Shown here: in pieces, positions 42,083-51,775 of the stretch
Numbering within the stretch: the first letter of the stretch is position 1
Layout of the letters: each line of letters starts with the position of its first letter
Assembly: GCF_019426345.1 (NCBI RefSeq)
Contig: NZ_JAHLLW010000023.1
Coordinates: 1-54,078 of the forward strand
Source of the DNA: Marinomonas lutimaris
GTDB taxonomy: Bacteria > Pseudomonadota > Gammaproteobacteria > Pseudomonadales > Marinomonadaceae
Length of the DNA stretch: 54,078 nt
Reading direction: 5' to 3'
The notes under the pieces: model-generated
The model's input: the letters and a program-made list of their open reading frames with translations, nothing else
The model's database searches: none
Told to the model about the DNA's origin: nothing
Made by a program: the position numbers and the translations under genes

Positions 42083-44947
42083 TTAGTCTTCATAGCTGTC
42101 TATTGGTGGACATTCGCAGAATAGGTTACGGTCACCGTAAACGTTATCGATACGGCCAACCGGTGGCCAGTATTTACGCGCTTTGATCCAATTTAAAGGA
42201 TAAGCACCTTCTTTACGTGAATAGGCGTGATTCCATTCCATATCTAAAAGGCTATCTGCAGTATGTGGTGCATTAACTAGCGGGTTGTCTTCTAGTGGCC
42301 ATTCGCCTGCCTGTACTTTGCTGATCTCTTTGCGAATCTGAATCATGGAGTCGCAGAAGCGATCTAGCTCTTCAAGGTTTTCAGATTCCGTAGGTTCGAT
42401 CATTAACGTACCAGCTACTGGGAAGGACATGGTTGGCGCGTGGAAGCCAAAGTCCATCAAGCGCTTAGCGATATCTTCTTCACTGATGCCTGATTCTGCT
42501 TTTAATGGGCGAATGTCGATAATACACTCATGTGCAACCGTACCGTTTTTACCAGTATAAAGAACAGGGTAGTGCTCGCCTAGGCGTTTAGCTATGTAGT
42601 TAGCATTCAAAATGGCATTGAAGGTTGCATCACGCAAGCCTTTGTCGCCCATCATTTTGATGTACATCCAAGTAATTACAAGGATACTTGCGCTACCGTA
42701 CGGTGCTGCAGATACTGCGCCGTGTTGCTCAAGCATGCCCATTACTGGCGCAACAGCGTGACCCGGTAGGAAAGGCGCAAGGTGAGATTTTACGCCAATC
42801 GGACCCATGCCTGGGCCGCCACCGCCATGTGGAATGCAGAATGTTTTGTGTAGGTTAAGGTGAGAGACGTCACCGCCAAATGTGCCTGGAGGCGCAACGC
42901 CAACAAGTGCGTTTAGGTTGGCACCATCAATATATACTTGGCCGCCAAATTTGTGAACGATGTCACATACTTCGCGAATGTGCTCTTCAAATACACCGTG
43001 AGTAGATGGGTAAGTCGCCATGATGCAACTAAGTTGCGCGGCATGTTTTTCTGCTTTTTCAGCAAGATCGACCAAATCAATGTTGCCGTTTTCGTCGCAT
43101 TTAACAATCACAACTTTCATACCGGCAAGAGCAGCAGAAGCTGGATTTGTACCGTGAGCAGAACTTGGGATCAAACATACATCGCGGTCATGATCGCCAC
43201 GAGATTTGTGATATTTATCAATAGCGATAAGGCCAGCATATTCGCCTTGCGCACCAGAGTTTGGTTGCAAAGAAACCGTATCGTAGCCTGTTGCTTTAGA
43301 AAGCATATCGACAAGTTCTTGCAGTAATGCGTGATAGCCAGCAACTTGATTACTTGGTGCAAACGGGTGGATACGACCGAATTCTGCCCAAGTAACTGGG
43401 ATCATTTCAGAGGCAGCGTTTAGCTTCATAGTACAAGAACCAAGCGGGATCATGCTTTGGTTTAGTGCGATATCTTTCACTTCCAATTGGTGCATGTAGC
43501 GCATCAATTCGGTTTCGCTGTGATGGCTATTAAATACTGGGTGAGTCAGGATAGCATCTTGACGCAGCATCGAAGCATCAAAGCCGAATGCAGTCTCAGA
43601 GTTAGTAATGTCTTCAAGTGATAGTTCGGCGCCGAAACATTCAGTCAAATCGATAAGGTCGTTTGGTGTGATGGTTTCGTTTAATGCGACAGATACTTGG
43701 CTTTCAGACACTTTGTAGAAGTTCATTAACTTCGTAGCGCCTTTTGCCATGATGCTATCTGTTTGGTCGCCAGTGTTAACAATGACTGTATCAAAGTAGC
43801 TATCATTGGTTGAGAAGTCTTGCTTTTGAATGGCGCTAGCAAAGCAATTAGTTAATGCGGCAATGCGATTGGCGATTTTCTTAAGACCAACAGGGCCGTG
43901 ATAAACCGCATAGAAGCCAGCCATCATGGCAAGTAATGCTTGGGCGGTACAAATGTTCGAAGTCGCTTTTTCGCGGCGAATATGTTGCTCACGAGTTTGC
44001 ATCGCCATGCGAAGTGCTGGTTTGCCATGGCTATCTTTAGATACGCCGATAACGCGACCTGGCATAGAACGTTTAAATGCGTCTTTCGTTGCTAGGAAGG
44101 CAGCGTGAGGCCCACCAAAGCCCATTGGTACACCGAAGCGTTGTGCAGAACCGAATACAATGTCAGCGCCCATTTCACCTGGAGATTTAAGTAGAACAAG
44201 AGAAAGCAGGTCTACAGCGATGCTCACAAGAGCGTTCTGTTCATGAGCTTGTGCGATGACTGGGCTTAAATCAGTAACAGTGCCGTCAATTCCCGGATAT
44301 TGGAAGATGGCGCCAAACACATCATGCTGTGCAAAGTTGGCGATGTCGTCAACAATGACTTCTATGTCTAATAGCTCAGCACGAGTTTTAACAACGTCAA
44401 TTGTTTGTGGCAAGCAATGGCTCGCAACAAAAAGTTTGTCGCTCTTCTTGCGATTTGAGCGTTTCATTAGTGTCATGGCTTCGGCAGCAGCCGTTGCTTC
44501 ATCTAACAAAGAGGCGTTAGATATCTCCATACCAGTTAGGTCGATGATGACTTGTTGGAAGTTTAATAGTGCTTCCAAACGACCTTGAGAAATCTCTGGT
44601 TGGTAAGGTGTGTACGCTGTGTACCAACCTGGATTTTCTAGTAAATTGCGTAAAATAGGGGATGGCACATGCGTATCGTGGTAGCCCATGCCGATAAAAG
44701 AGCGTGCCACTTTATTTTGATTGGCAATGGCTTTTAATTGCACAAGTGCTTCGCTTTCGCTAACAGGGCTGGCTGAAAGGTCTAGATTTGCTTGACGAAT
44801 GGCTTCTGGAACGGTTTTTTCGATTAGTTCTGGAAGGCTGTTTATGCCGATTGTTGCTAGCATTTTGGCTTGTTCTGATTCATCAGGGCCAATGTGGCGA
44901 GCAATAAATTCATCGTTATTTAACAAATCGCGGATGCACGAGGTCAT
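42083..44947 (-). CDS. gcvP: Glycine dehydrogenase (decarboxylating), P-protein
   Basis: PLP enzyme that decarboxylates glycine and passes the aminomethyl group to GcvH. The 954-residue homodimeric form begins near [12 protein letters not shown], has [26 protein letters not shown], and the PLP lysine in [18 protein letters not shown]. An AGGTGA site precedes the start. It is last in glyA-gcvH-gcvP, after a 78-nt gap with a hairpin. Confidence 0.97.
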   Translation of the reverse strand: MTSCIRDLLNNDEFIARHIGPDESEQAKMLATIGINSLPELIEKTVPEAIRQANLDLSASPVSESEALVQLKAIANQNKVARSFIGMGYHDTHVPSPILRNLLENPGWYTAYTPYQPEISQGRLEALLNFQQVIIDLTGMEISNASLLDEATAAAEAMTLMKRSNRKKSDKLFVASHCLPQTIDVVKTRAELLDIEVIVDDIANFAQHDVFGAIFQYPGIDGTVTDLSPVIAQAHEQNALVSIAVDLLSLVLLKSPGEMGADIVFGSAQRFGVPMGFGGPHAAFLATKDAFKRSMPGRVIGVSKDSHGKPALRMAMQTREQHIRREKATSNICTAQALLAMMAGFYAVYHGPVGLKKIANRIAALTNCFASAIQKQDFSTNDSYFDTVIVNTGDQTDSIMAKGATKLMNFYKVSESQVSVALNETITPNDLIDLTECFGAELSLEDITNSETAFGFDASMLRQDAILTHPVFNSHHSETELMRYMHQLEVKDIALNQSMIPLGSCTMKLNAASEMIPVTWAEFGRIHPFAPSNQVAGYHALLQELVDMLSKATGYDTVSLQPNSGAQGEYAGLIAIDKYHKSRGDHDRDVCLIPSSAHGTNPASAALAGMKVVIVKCDENGNIDLVDLAEKAEKHAAQLSCIMATYPSTHGVFEEHIREVCDIVHKFGGQVYIDGANLNALVGVAPPGTFGGDVSHLNLHKTFCIPHGGGGPGMGPIGVKSHLAPFLPGHAVAPVMGMLEQHGAVSAAPYGSASILVITWMYIKMMGDKGLRDATFNAILNANYIAKRLGEHYPVLYTGKNGTVAHECIIDIRPLKAESGISEEDIAKRLMDFGFHAPTMSFPVAGTLMIEPTESENLEELDRFCDSMIQIRKEISKVQAGEWPLEDNPLVNAPHTADSLLDMEWNHAYSRKEGAYPLNWIKARKYWPPVGRIDNVYGDRNLFCECPPIDSYED

Positions 44948-44983
44948 GGTTCAATCACCTATTAAGATAAAAATCTGGGAGAT

Positions 44984-45016
44984 TAGGCTCTCGATACAGA
45001 ATAGAGGGAGAGCCTA
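44984..45016 (-). other. Hairpin in the gcvH-gcvP gap
   Basis: TAGGCTCTC (44984-44992) and GAGAGCCTA (45008-45016) form a perfect 9-bp stem. No immediate T run is present on the coding strand, so it is more likely an RNA processing or stability element. Confidence 0.4.
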
Positions 45017-45025
45017 TATTTGAGA

Positions 45026-45409
45026 CTATTCGATAGTGGCTGAATAGCCCGCAGCATCAAGTAGTTTATCAAGATCAGCTGTATTGCTTAGCTTGATTTT
45101 TGCAATCCAAGCGCCTTCATATGGTGCTTCGTTGATTAGTTCTGGCGCATCGTTTAGTGCGTCATTCACTTCAATTACTTCGCCATTAACAGGAGCATAA
45201 ATGTCAGAAGCGGCTTTTACAGATTCTACTAGAGAGAATTGCTCAGTTGCGGTTACTTCTGCGCCTACTTCTGGTAGCTCAACGTAAACAACGTCGCCTA
45301 GTAGATCTTGTGCATGATCGGTAATGCCAACAGTTACTGTACCGTCACCGTTGTCTAAAACCCACTCATGAGAGTCTGCGTATTTTAGGTTATCTGGAAT
45401 AGTGCTCAT
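45026..45409 (-). CDS. gcvH: Glycine cleavage system H protein
   Basis: Lipoyl carrier of the glycine cleavage system, 127 residues. The lipoylation lysine is K65 in [22 protein letters not shown] near the N-terminus and [12 protein letters not shown] are typical. It lies between glyA and gcvP. Its own ribosome site AGAGG falls just after an intrinsic terminator. Confidence 0.97.
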   Translation of the reverse strand: MSTIPDNLKYADSHEWVLDNGDGTVTVGITDHAQDLLGDVVYVELPEVGAEVTATEQFSLVESVKAASDIYAPVNGEVIEVNDALNDAPELINEAPYEGAWIAKIKLSNTADLDKLLDAAGYSATIE

Positions 45410-45426
45410 AATATTAATGCCTCTTT

Positions 45427-45460
45427 AAAAAAATACCCAAGGAGGTTAAGCCTTGGGTAT
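45427..45460 (-). terminator. Intrinsic terminator inside the glyA-gcvH gap
   Basis: ATACCCAAGG (45433-45442) and CCTTGGGTAT (45451-45460) form a perfect 10-bp stem. On the minus strand it is followed by seven T, about 20 nt before gcvH. It should cut read-through from glyA into gcvHP unless it is regulated or gcvH has its own promoter. Confidence 0.8.
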
Positions 45461-45466
45461 GTGATT

Positions 45467-46744
45467 TTAGCGGTAAAGTGGGAAGCGTTTACACAGCTCT
45501 TTTACTTCTGCAAGTACGCGAGCTTCAACTTCAGGATTGCCTTCTGGCATTTCAACTAAACCGTCTAGTACGTCACTGATAAGATGACCCACTTTTTGAA
45601 ACTCTTCAATACCAAAGCCACGTGATGTTGCTGCTGGTGTGCCGATACGGATACCAGAAGTGATCATTGGTTTTTCAGTATCAAAAGGGATGCCGTTTTT
45701 GTTACAGGTAATACCAGCACGCTCTAGTGCTTTATCAACAACATTACCTTTCAAGCCTTTAGGGCGTAGATCAACCAGCATTAGGTGGTTGTCTGTTCCG
45801 CCAGTTACGATATCGCAACCACGTTCAATCATGACCGCAGCCAATGCTTTAGCGTTAGCAACAACTTGATCGATGTAGACTTTAAACTCAGGTTTCAGCG
45901 CTTCACCAAATGCTACTGCTTTACCAGCAATAACGTGCATTAGTGGGCCGCCTTGGTAGCCTGGGAAAACGGCAGAATTGATTTTCTTACCAAGATCAAG
46001 ATCGTTGGAAAGAATCATGCCGCCACGTGGGCCACGAAGTGTTTTGTGCGTTGTTGTGGTAACAACATGTGCATGTGGAAGTGGAGATGGGTGAGCGCCA
46101 GTCGCAACAAGACCTGCAATGTGTGCCATGTCAACGAATAGGTAAGCACCGACTTTGTCAGCAATTTCACGAAAGCGTTTGAAATCAATAACACGAGGAA
46201 TGGCAGAACCACCCGCGATGATCATTTTTGGTTTGCACTCTAAAGCTTGTGCTTCAATGGCATCATAATCAATCAATAGTGTTTCTGGGTTAACTTGGTA
46301 TTGAACCGCATTAAACCATTTGCCAGATTGAGCTGGTGGCGCGCCGTGAGTCAAGTGACCGCCAGCATCCAAAGACATACCTAGAATTGTGTCGCCTGGT
46401 TGAAGTAGAGCAAGCATCACTGCGCCATTGGCTTGGGCGCCAGAGTGAGGCTGTACGTTGGCGAATTCACAGCTAAATAATTGCTTAGCGCGATCAATAG
46501 CAAGTTGCTCAGTAACATCAACTGCTTCACAGCCACCGTAGTAACGACGATTTGGGTAACCTTCTGCGTATTTGTTAGTTAGAACAGAACCTTGAGCTTC
46601 TAAAACCGCTTTTGAAGTGATGTTTTCAGATGCGATCAATTCAATGCCAGTTTCTTGACGTTCTTGCTCTTCAACGATTGTTGCAAAAAGCTCTGGATCT
46701 CGTTCAGCTAGCGTTTGGCTGAAAAAGGCTTCGGTGTTAGCCAT
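45467..46744 (-). CDS. glyA: Serine hydroxymethyltransferase
   Basis: PLP enzyme interconverting serine and glycine with transfer of a one-carbon unit to tetrahydrofolate. The 425-residue protein starts [16 protein letters not shown] at 46744 with AGAGGAA upstream; a longer frame to 46786 is unsupported. Key stretches are [18 protein letters not shown], the active-site [16 protein letters not shown] and [11 protein letters not shown]. It faces gcvT across a shared region with two palindromes. Confidence 0.97.
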   Translation of the reverse strand: MANTEAFFSQTLAERDPELFATIVEEQERQETGIELIASENITSKAVLEAQGSVLTNKYAEGYPNRRYYGGCEAVDVTEQLAIDRAKQLFSCEFANVQPHSGAQANGAVMLALLQPGDTILGMSLDAGGHLTHGAPPAQSGKWFNAVQYQVNPETLLIDYDAIEAQALECKPKMIIAGGSAIPRVIDFKRFREIADKVGAYLFVDMAHIAGLVATGAHPSPLPHAHVVTTTTHKTLRGPRGGMILSNDLDLGKKINSAVFPGYQGGPLMHVIAGKAVAFGEALKPEFKVYIDQVVANAKALAAVMIERGCDIVTGGTDNHLMLVDLRPKGLKGNVVDKALERAGITCNKNGIPFDTEKPMITSGIRIGTPAATSRGFGIEEFQKVGHLISDVLDGLVEMPEGNPEVEARVLAEVKELCKRFPLYR

Positions 46745-46900
46745 GGGGTAATTCCTCTTAAATAAACATGTATGCCCAAAAGACAATGAGTCGTGCGTAT
46801 AATAACACTAAGGAAGTCTAAGATGATGAAAAAAGATCATCTTTCTAAGAGCGTCAGTCATTGTTCGGTTTACGTCAATTTTGCTTATCATAATCAAAAA

Positions 46901-46916
46901 GTTTCCAATTGGAAAC
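46901..46916. promoter_or_regulatory. Palindromic operator candidate, glyA side
   Basis: GTTTCCAATTGGAAAC is a perfect 16-bp palindrome. On the minus strand its TTTCCA lies 17 nt upstream of TATGAT, so it overlaps a putative -35 element of glyA. Confidence 0.75.
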
Positions 46917-47035
46917 AGCAAAGGTCAGTCAATTTTCAAGTTTGTTTGTTATTAAAGTTGACCGATCATTTAGATTTTTTATTGATGTCTATTGGTTTTG
47001 ATTTCAGATATTGCTGAATAAATGTCGCTTAGTGC

Positions 47036-47063
47036 TTGTCAAAACAAGTTGCTTTTAGATACT
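47036..47063 (+). promoter_or_regulatory. Putative gcvT promoter
   Basis: TTGTCA (47036-47041) and GATACT (47058-47063) are separated by 16 nt, a fair sigma70 match. The next palindrome begins at the end of the -10 box. Confidence 0.45.
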
Positions 47064-47084
47064 CTGTTTCCAATTGGAAACAGA
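47063..47084. promoter_or_regulatory. Palindromic operator candidate, gcvT side
   Basis: A 22-bp perfect palindrome built on GTTTCCAATTGGAAAC, extended by TCT/AGA on each side. It covers the expected transcription start of gcvT, the typical place for a repressor site. Its centre is 165 bp from the glyA-side copy. No regulator gene is adjacent. Confidence 0.8.
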
Positions 47085-47115
47085 CTCTATCACAATTTTA
47101 ATTAAGGTTTTTGTT

Positions 47116-48216
47116 ATGAAACGTACTGCTCTATGTGATCTACATATCGCTTCTGGCGCTAGAATGGTTGAGTTTGCTGGTTATGAAATGCCTGTTCAAT
47201 ATCCGTTGGGTGTAATGAAAGAGCATTTGTGGACTCGAGAAAATGCGGGCTTATTTGATGTTTCGCATATGGGGCAGGTCATGTTGCGGGGTGAAAATGT
47301 AAAAGCAGCTCTTGAGGCTATTTTGCCTGTTGATGTGCTTGGATTGGCTGAAGGCTCGCAGCGTTATGGAATGTTTACTACCGAAAAAGGCGGTATTACG
47401 GATGATTTGATGTTTGCCAATTGGGGGGATGAAATCTTCATGGTGGTTAATGCTGGCTGCAAAGAACAGGATTTTGCTTATTTGAAAGCGTCTTTGGTCA
47501 ATTGTGAGGTAGATATTATTGATGATCGATCTTTGCTAGCTATTCAAGGGCCAAAAGCGCGTGAGGTTTTTGCTCGCATGGTGCCTGGTGTGGAAGCGAT
47601 GACTTTCATGCAGAGCCTAAAATTTGATTGGCAGGGAGTTGAGCTGTGGGTTAGTTGTTCTGGCTACACGGGTGAGGATGGTTATGAGGTTTCGGTACCA
47701 AATGATCAGGCTGAAGTTTTTGCTAATGCTTTGTTGGCTTATGATGAAGTTGAATGGATTGGTCTTGGTGCTCGTGACTCTTTGCGTCTTGAAGCTGGCT
47801 TGTGTTTGTATGGTCATGACATTGATACCACCACAACACCAATTGAAGCGTCTCTTAATTGGGCGATACAAAAAGTACGTCGTTTAGAGGGTGAGCGTGC
47901 TGGTGGTTTCATTGGTGCTGATATTATATTGCCACAATTTACCAATAAGCCGACAAGAAAGCGTGTTGGTTTCTTGGTTGATGGGCGTGCTCCTGTTCGC
48001 GAAGGTGTTGAAATAGTGGATGCTTCTGGAGAGGTGAAAGGTGCAGTAACCAGTGGTGGCTTCTCCCCAAGTCTTGCTCAACCTATTGTCATGGCTTATG
48101 TATCGAGTCAAGCTCTTGACTCTAACGAGCCGTTGTTTGCTAATGTCAGAGGGAAAAGTATTCCTCTAAATCAAGCTGCGATGCCATTTGTGCCTTCTCG
48201 CTATTTCCGTGGCTAA
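47116..48216 (+). CDS. gcvT: Glycine cleavage system T protein (aminomethyltransferase)
   Basis: Transfers the one-carbon unit from aminomethyl-GcvH to tetrahydrofolate and releases ammonia. The 366-residue protein starts MKRTALCDLHIASGARMVEF at 47116 with AAGG upstream. It shows AGLFDVSHMGQV, LSCSGYTGEDGYEV-type stretch CSGYTGEDGYEVSVP, GARDSLRLEAGLCLYGHDI and RKRVGFLVD. It is transcribed away from glyA-gcvH-gcvP, so the system is split into two units. Confidence 0.95.
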   Translation: MKRTALCDLHIASGARMVEFAGYEMPVQYPLGVMKEHLWTRENAGLFDVSHMGQVMLRGENVKAALEAILPVDVLGLAEGSQRYGMFTTEKGGITDDLMFANWGDEIFMVVNAGCKEQDFAYLKASLVNCEVDIIDDRSLLAIQGPKAREVFARMVPGVEAMTFMQSLKFDWQGVELWVSCSGYTGEDGYEVSVPNDQAEVFANALLAYDEVEWIGLGARDSLRLEAGLCLYGHDIDTTTTPIEASLNWAIQKVRRLEGERAGGFIGADIILPQFTNKPTRKRVGFLVDGRAPVREGVEIVDASGEVKGAVTSGGFSPSLAQPIVMAYVSSQALDSNEPLFANVRGKSIPLNQAAMPFVPSRYFRG

Positions 48217-48275
48217 TAACTAATGTACTGTTGAATTTAAGGGCTATTGATCAAGCCCAATTCAAATTTTAAATG

Positions 48276-48318
48276 AAATGCGCTATGCGAAGCTTGGTTC
48301 TTTGCGTGGCGCATTTTT
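48276..48318 (+). terminator. Terminator of gcvT
   Basis: AAATGCGC (48276-48283) and GCGCATTT (48309-48316) close an extended hairpin whose interior ATGCGAAG/CTTTGCGT also pairs with two G-U. A T run follows. Confidence 0.8.
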
Positions 48319-48357
48319 ATTTCTTATGTGATAATTCTTTACTTTTGGAGTCTGCAG

Positions 48358-48897
48358 TTGGCAAGTGCAATACAGCTTGTGGAAGCCTTCAGCGCCTGTT
48401 TCCTTTCAAGTTTTAATACCCGCCTTATTGGTGGTGCAGATGAGCCTCTTTATCTGCCCGCTGAGCCAAATGGCTCGGCTGCTATATATTTCCGTTTTGA
48501 TTATCCTTCAAGCGCGCTGCATGAAGTCAGTCATTGGTGTATTGCTGGGCGCGAAAGGCGATTGCTAGAAGATTATGGTTATTGGTATGAGTCGGATTCG
48601 CGTAACTTACAAACGCAAAAAGAGTTTGAAAAAGTTGAGGTGAAACCTCAGGCGGTCGAGTGTATTTTACATTGGGCGGCGGGGTTACCTTTTCGTGTCA
48701 GTGTGGATAATTTGTTTATGCCCGATTATGACGCGAAAGATTTTGAACGGGCAGTAATGTCTAAGGTTAGCCAATATATCGTTTCTGGTTTGCCAGAAAG
48801 GGCAGAGGTCTTTTCTAAGTATTTATTGGCACAGCGTCTTCCTGATCAAATATTTAATGAGTTTTTAAAACGACAGTATGAAAATTATTGCAGATGA
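48358..48897 (+). CDS. epmC: Elongation factor P hydroxylase
   Basis: Hydroxylates the modified lysine of elongation factor P after EpmA/EpmB action. The 179-residue protein has the EpmC landmarks FNTRLIGGADEPLYLPA, FDYPSSALHEVSHWCIAG with metal-binding His residues, and LEDYGYWYESDSRN. I chose TTG at 48358, with GGAG seven bases upstream; it gives nearly the E. coli length (182). A GTG at 48328 is the longer alternative. It overlaps pdxB by 20 nt. Confidence 0.9.
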   Translation: MASAIQLVEAFSACFLSSFNTRLIGGADEPLYLPAEPNGSAAIYFRFDYPSSALHEVSHWCIAGRERRLLEDYGYWYESDSRNLQTQKEFEKVEVKPQAVECILHWAAGLPFRVSVDNLFMPDYDAKDFERAVMSKVSQYIVSGLPERAEVFSKYLLAQRLPDQIFNEFLKRQYENYCR

Positions 48898-50020
48898 GAA
48901 TATGCCAAATGCTAAAGCCTTGTTTTCGCATTTAGGTGTCGTTGAGTTAGTGAATGGTCGAATGCTAACTCATGAACAAGTAAAAGACGCTGATGTGCTT
49001 CTGGTGCGTTCGGTGACAAAGGTGACTCAGGGGTTGCTTGAAGGTAGTTCTGTTCGTTTTGTCGGTAGTGCCACAATAGGCGTTGATCATATTGATTTGG
49101 ATTATCTTGCCAAATCAAATATCACCTTTAGTAGTGCGCCAGGGTGCAATGCAGACGCTGTTGCCGATTATGTTTTTAGTGGCTTAAGCCACCTATATAT
49201 GACGAAAAAATTTAGCTGGCTAAGTAAAAAAATCGGCATTATTGGTTATGGTAATGTTGGTAAAACCGTTTATGACCGTTTTGCCAGTATGGGTTGTCAG
49301 GTATGCGTTTATGATCCTTTTAAAGAAAAGAGTGGTAGCTCGGCTAACTTTGCTTCTTTGAAGGATATTCTTGCTTGTGACGTGATTTCTTTGCATGCAC
49401 CATTAACCAGTTCTGGTCTTTATCCAACAAAAGGGATGATAGGAAGTGGAGAGCTTGCTCAGCTGTCTGCGGGTGTTGCTATTGTTTCTGCCGGTCGAGG
49501 TGGGGTTATTGATGAGATTGCTTTGCTTGAACGACATAAACAGTTAAATGGTAATATTCACCTAGTGCTAGACGTGTGGGATGGTGAGCCTATCATCAAT
49601 CAAGAGCTGGTTTCTATTGTTGATATTGCAACTCCTCATATTGCAGGTTATAGCAAGCAAGGTCGTGAAAAAGGCACATGGATGGTATATCAGGCCCTGT
49701 GTCGGTATTTAGAGCTAAATGCTGATGTTGTTAGTAAAAGTGATGCTATCAGTGCTGGGTGGTTTTCTTCTGTTAATGTTGGCGCTGAAACACCTCAAGA
49801 AGAAATGCTAGCTCGAAGTGTGCAGGCAATTTATGATGTGTCAAGGGATGACGTGAGATTGCGTTATAAATATCGAGAAAATAAAGAAAAAAATGTTTTT
49901 GATTGGTTGAGAAAGCATTACGTTGAAAGAGATGAATTTAATACTTGTATCGTTAATGCTAGTAGTTGTGATGCAGGACATATTTTGAGTGCCGCTGGTT
50001 TTTCAGTAGAAAATAAATAA
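48878..50020 (+). CDS. pdxB: Erythronate-4-phosphate dehydrogenase
   Basis: Second step of the DXP-dependent pyridoxal phosphate pathway. The 380-residue D-2-hydroxyacid dehydrogenase begins MKIIADENMPNAKALF. It has the NAD fold IGIIGYGNVGKTVYDRF, the catalytic Arg in SAGRGGVIDE, Glu in WDGEP, and PHIAGYSKQGREKGTWMVY, followed by the C-terminal dimerisation region of PdxB. Its start lies inside epmC. The PilZ gene follows after 16 nt. Confidence 0.95.
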   Translation: MKIIADENMPNAKALFSHLGVVELVNGRMLTHEQVKDADVLLVRSVTKVTQGLLEGSSVRFVGSATIGVDHIDLDYLAKSNITFSSAPGCNADAVADYVFSGLSHLYMTKKFSWLSKKIGIIGYGNVGKTVYDRFASMGCQVCVYDPFKEKSGSSANFASLKDILACDVISLHAPLTSSGLYPTKGMIGSGELAQLSAGVAIVSAGRGGVIDEIALLERHKQLNGNIHLVLDVWDGEPIINQELVSIVDIATPHIAGYSKQGREKGTWMVYQALCRYLELNADVVSKSDAISAGWFSSVNVGAETPQEEMLARSVQAIYDVSRDDVRLRYKYRENKEKNVFDWLRKHYVERDEFNTCIVNASSCDAGHILSAAGFSVENK

Positions 50021-50036
50021 TAACTAAGGTAAGTGC

Positions 50037-50759
50037 ATGGCTGGAGTAATGCAGGTTGATCTAGGAGATCTTGATGTACCAATAGGGACAAATGTTCAGG
50101 TGGAGTTTATCTCTCCTCCAGGGCGCTATATGGTGAAAGTCCTTGGTAATATTCCAAGAAGTTCGCTGATTGTGTCTTGCCCTAAGTTAAATGGAAAGAA
50201 TATATTGGTTAGAGAAAGTCAGGTTGTCAATGTTCGTCTGATGCTGAGTACTCATGTTTGTGCTTTCTCGAGTAAAATTGCTAAAAGCTATATGGAGCCC
50301 GCAGCCCATCTTCATATTGCTCATCCGAGCTATGTTGAAACATCCGAGGTGCGTCAGGCGGTTCGTGTTGAGACCCGCCTGATATCTAATATAGAGCCCA
50401 ATGGGCTAACAACGTCAATTGGCGAGTCTTCTTCTGCAATTATTATTGATTTGAGTCTTGGTGGCGCTAAATTGATTTCTAAAGAGGATTTTGGTTCAGT
50501 CAATCAGACGATGCGTTTAGCTTGTAATGTCAAAATCGGTCCTTATAGTCACATTCTTAAGTTGGATTGTGAAATTCGCTCCCAAGAAATTCAGATGCTT
50601 GAGCAAGTTCAAGCAACTTTGGTTGATAACGATTTTTTGAATCGAATGGGTGTTGAGTACTTCTATGTTTATGGTGTGCGCTTTGTAGATGTCTCAAAGG
50701 AGGCGGGGATTCCATTGATGGCATTTATTCTGGAGACTCAGCATAATAAAGCAAAATAA
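50037..50759 (+). CDS. PilZ-domain c-di-GMP-binding protein (YcgR-like)
   Basis: 240 residues, soluble. The N-terminal half (about 5-100) is a beta-rich YcgR_N-like domain. The PilZ domain (about 108-235) has the two c-di-GMP motifs, RQAVR (about 108-112) and DLSLGGAKL. Such proteins act as flagellar brakes or link c-di-GMP to other surfaces. It is third after epmC-pdxB and followed by a terminator; the pilus and chemotaxis genes in the window are possible but unproven targets. Confidence 0.85.
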   Translation: MAGVMQVDLGDLDVPIGTNVQVEFISPPGRYMVKVLGNIPRSSLIVSCPKLNGKNILVRESQVVNVRLMLSTHVCAFSSKIAKSYMEPAAHLHIAHPSYVETSEVRQAVRVETRLISNIEPNGLTTSIGESSSAIIIDLSLGGAKLISKEDFGSVNQTMRLACNVKIGPYSHILKLDCEIRSQEIQMLEQVQATLVDNDFLNRMGVEYFYVYGVRFVDVSKEAGIPLMAFILETQHNKAK

Positions 50760-50780
50760 AGCTTTGGCCTTTCAGGTAAA

Positions 50781-50811
50781 AAAAACGCCAGCATTAGCTG
50801 GCGTTTTTTTT
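50781..50811. terminator. Bidirectional terminator between PilZ gene and htpX
   Basis: AAAAACGCCAGC (50781-50792) and GCTGGCGTTTTT (50797-50808) are a perfect 12-bp stem around ATTA, with T run on both strands. Confidence 0.9.
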
Positions 50812-50829
50812 GTGTCTATTGCTTAACTG

Positions 50830-51708
50830 TTATAGCGCTTGAAGTGCTTTGATGCGGTCTTCAATTGGCGGGTGACTTGAGAAAAGTTCTCCCAGCGTTG
50901 GTTTTTTACCGCGGCGAATACCGAAAGCAAGCATGGAGTCTGGCATGCGGCTCTCTTCGTGCTCTTGTTGTAGTCGAGCAAGGGCGGCAATCATTGCGCC
51001 TTTTCCAGCTAATCGTGCGCCAGCTTCGTCTGCTCTGAACTCTCTGAAGCGTGAGAACCACATAACAATCATAGATGCCAAAATACCGAAGACAATTTCA
51101 AATATGAATGTTGCAATGTAGTAGCCCCAGCCAACAGAGCCTTCATTGTCATCTTTACGCAAGAATTGATCGACAGCATAAGCGGCGATACGAGCAAAAA
51201 ACATAACGAACGTGTTAACTACGCCCTGGACGAGAGATAAAGTAATCATGTCGCCATTTGCAACGTGACCGATTTCATGGCCAAGTACGGCTTTAATTTC
51301 ATCAGGCGAGAAGCGGTCTAGCATGCCGCTGGAAACGGCGACTAAAGCGGCGTTCTTATTCCAGCCTGTTGCAAATGCATTAGCTTCATGTGCGGGAAAG
51401 ATAGCCACTTCTGGCATTTTGATTCCGGCTTTCTGTGAAAGCTCTTTTACCGTATCAAGCAACCATACTTCTTTGTGGTTGCGTGGTTGTTCGATAACAA
51501 CGGCACCTGATCCGCGTTTTGCCATCCACTTTGAGAGAAGTAGTGAGATTAAGCTGCCAGTAAAGCCAAACACACCACAGAAAATAAGCAGCGAGGTGAA
51601 ATCTAGGCCATTGCTGGTCATGTAACCGTTAACGCCTAAAAGGCTTAAAACAATACCTGCTACCACCATGACAGCTAAGTTTGTCAGTAAAAACAGAATA
51701 ATACGCAT
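50830..51708 (-). CDS. htpX: Membrane zinc metalloprotease HtpX
   Basis: Heat-shock-linked inner-membrane protease that degrades damaged membrane proteins with FtsH. The 292-residue protein starts [20 protein letters not shown] at 51708. Two N-terminal helices are followed by the M48 zinc motif [12 protein letters not shown], a membrane region and the metal-ligand [12 protein letters not shown]. The AAGGAGC ribosome site sits inside a perfect inverted repeat, and a sigma32-like promoter lies just upstream. Confidence 0.95.
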   Translation of the reverse strand: MRIILFLLTNLAVMVVAGIVLSLLGVNGYMTSNGLDFTSLLIFCGVFGFTGSLISLLLSKWMAKRGSGAVVIEQPRNHKEVWLLDTVKELSQKAGIKMPEVAIFPAHEANAFATGWNKNAALVAVSSGMLDRFSPDEIKAVLGHEIGHVANGDMITLSLVQGVVNTFVMFFARIAAYAVDQFLRKDDNEGSVGWGYYIATFIFEIVFGILASMIVMWFSRFREFRADEAGARLAGKGAMIAALARLQQEHEESRMPDSMLAFGIRRGKKPTLGELFSSHPPIEDRIKALQAL

Positions 51709-51745
51709 TACTATGCTCCTTAAAAAACTGTTAAGGAGCATAGTA
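51709..51745 (-). promoter_or_regulatory. Perfect 15-bp inverted repeat enclosing the htpX ribosome-binding site
   Basis: On the minus strand TACTATGCTCCTTAA (51745-51731), the 7-nt spacer CAGTTTT and TTAAGGAGCATAGTA (51723-51709) are perfectly complementary. The right arm ends directly at the ATG, so AAGGAGC is fully buried. In RNA it would hide the start site; in DNA it could be an operator overlapping the -10. Confidence 0.85.
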
Positions 51746-51768
51746 GGGCTTTCTTGGATTATTTCAAG
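51741..51768 (-). promoter_or_regulatory. Sigma32-like heat-shock promoter of htpX
   Basis: On the minus strand CTTGAAA (51768-51762) is a perfect sigma32 -35, then a 13-nt spacer and CCCTACTA (51748-51741), a fair match to CCCCATNT. The -10 overlaps the left arm of the inverted repeat. Confidence 0.6.
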
Positions 51769-51775
51769 AGAGAGG

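Larger units (their letters stand above)
46745..47115. other. Shared glyA-gcvT control region
   Basis: About 370 bases between the divergent genes. No glycine riboswitch-like conserved core was recognised. Instead it has two copies of a perfect palindrome, each on a putative promoter. The open frame at 46793-47017 overlaps one palindrome and shows no domain, so it is not called as a gene. Confidence 0.6.

Noticed and set aside
46793..47017. 74-residue plus-strand open frame between glyA and gcvT
   Set aside because: It overlaps a palindromic operator and promoter region, has no domain and no clear ribosome site.
46745..47115. Glycine riboswitch upstream of glyA or gcvT
   Set aside because: No tandem glycine aptamer core was recognised by eye; a covariance-model search would be decisive.
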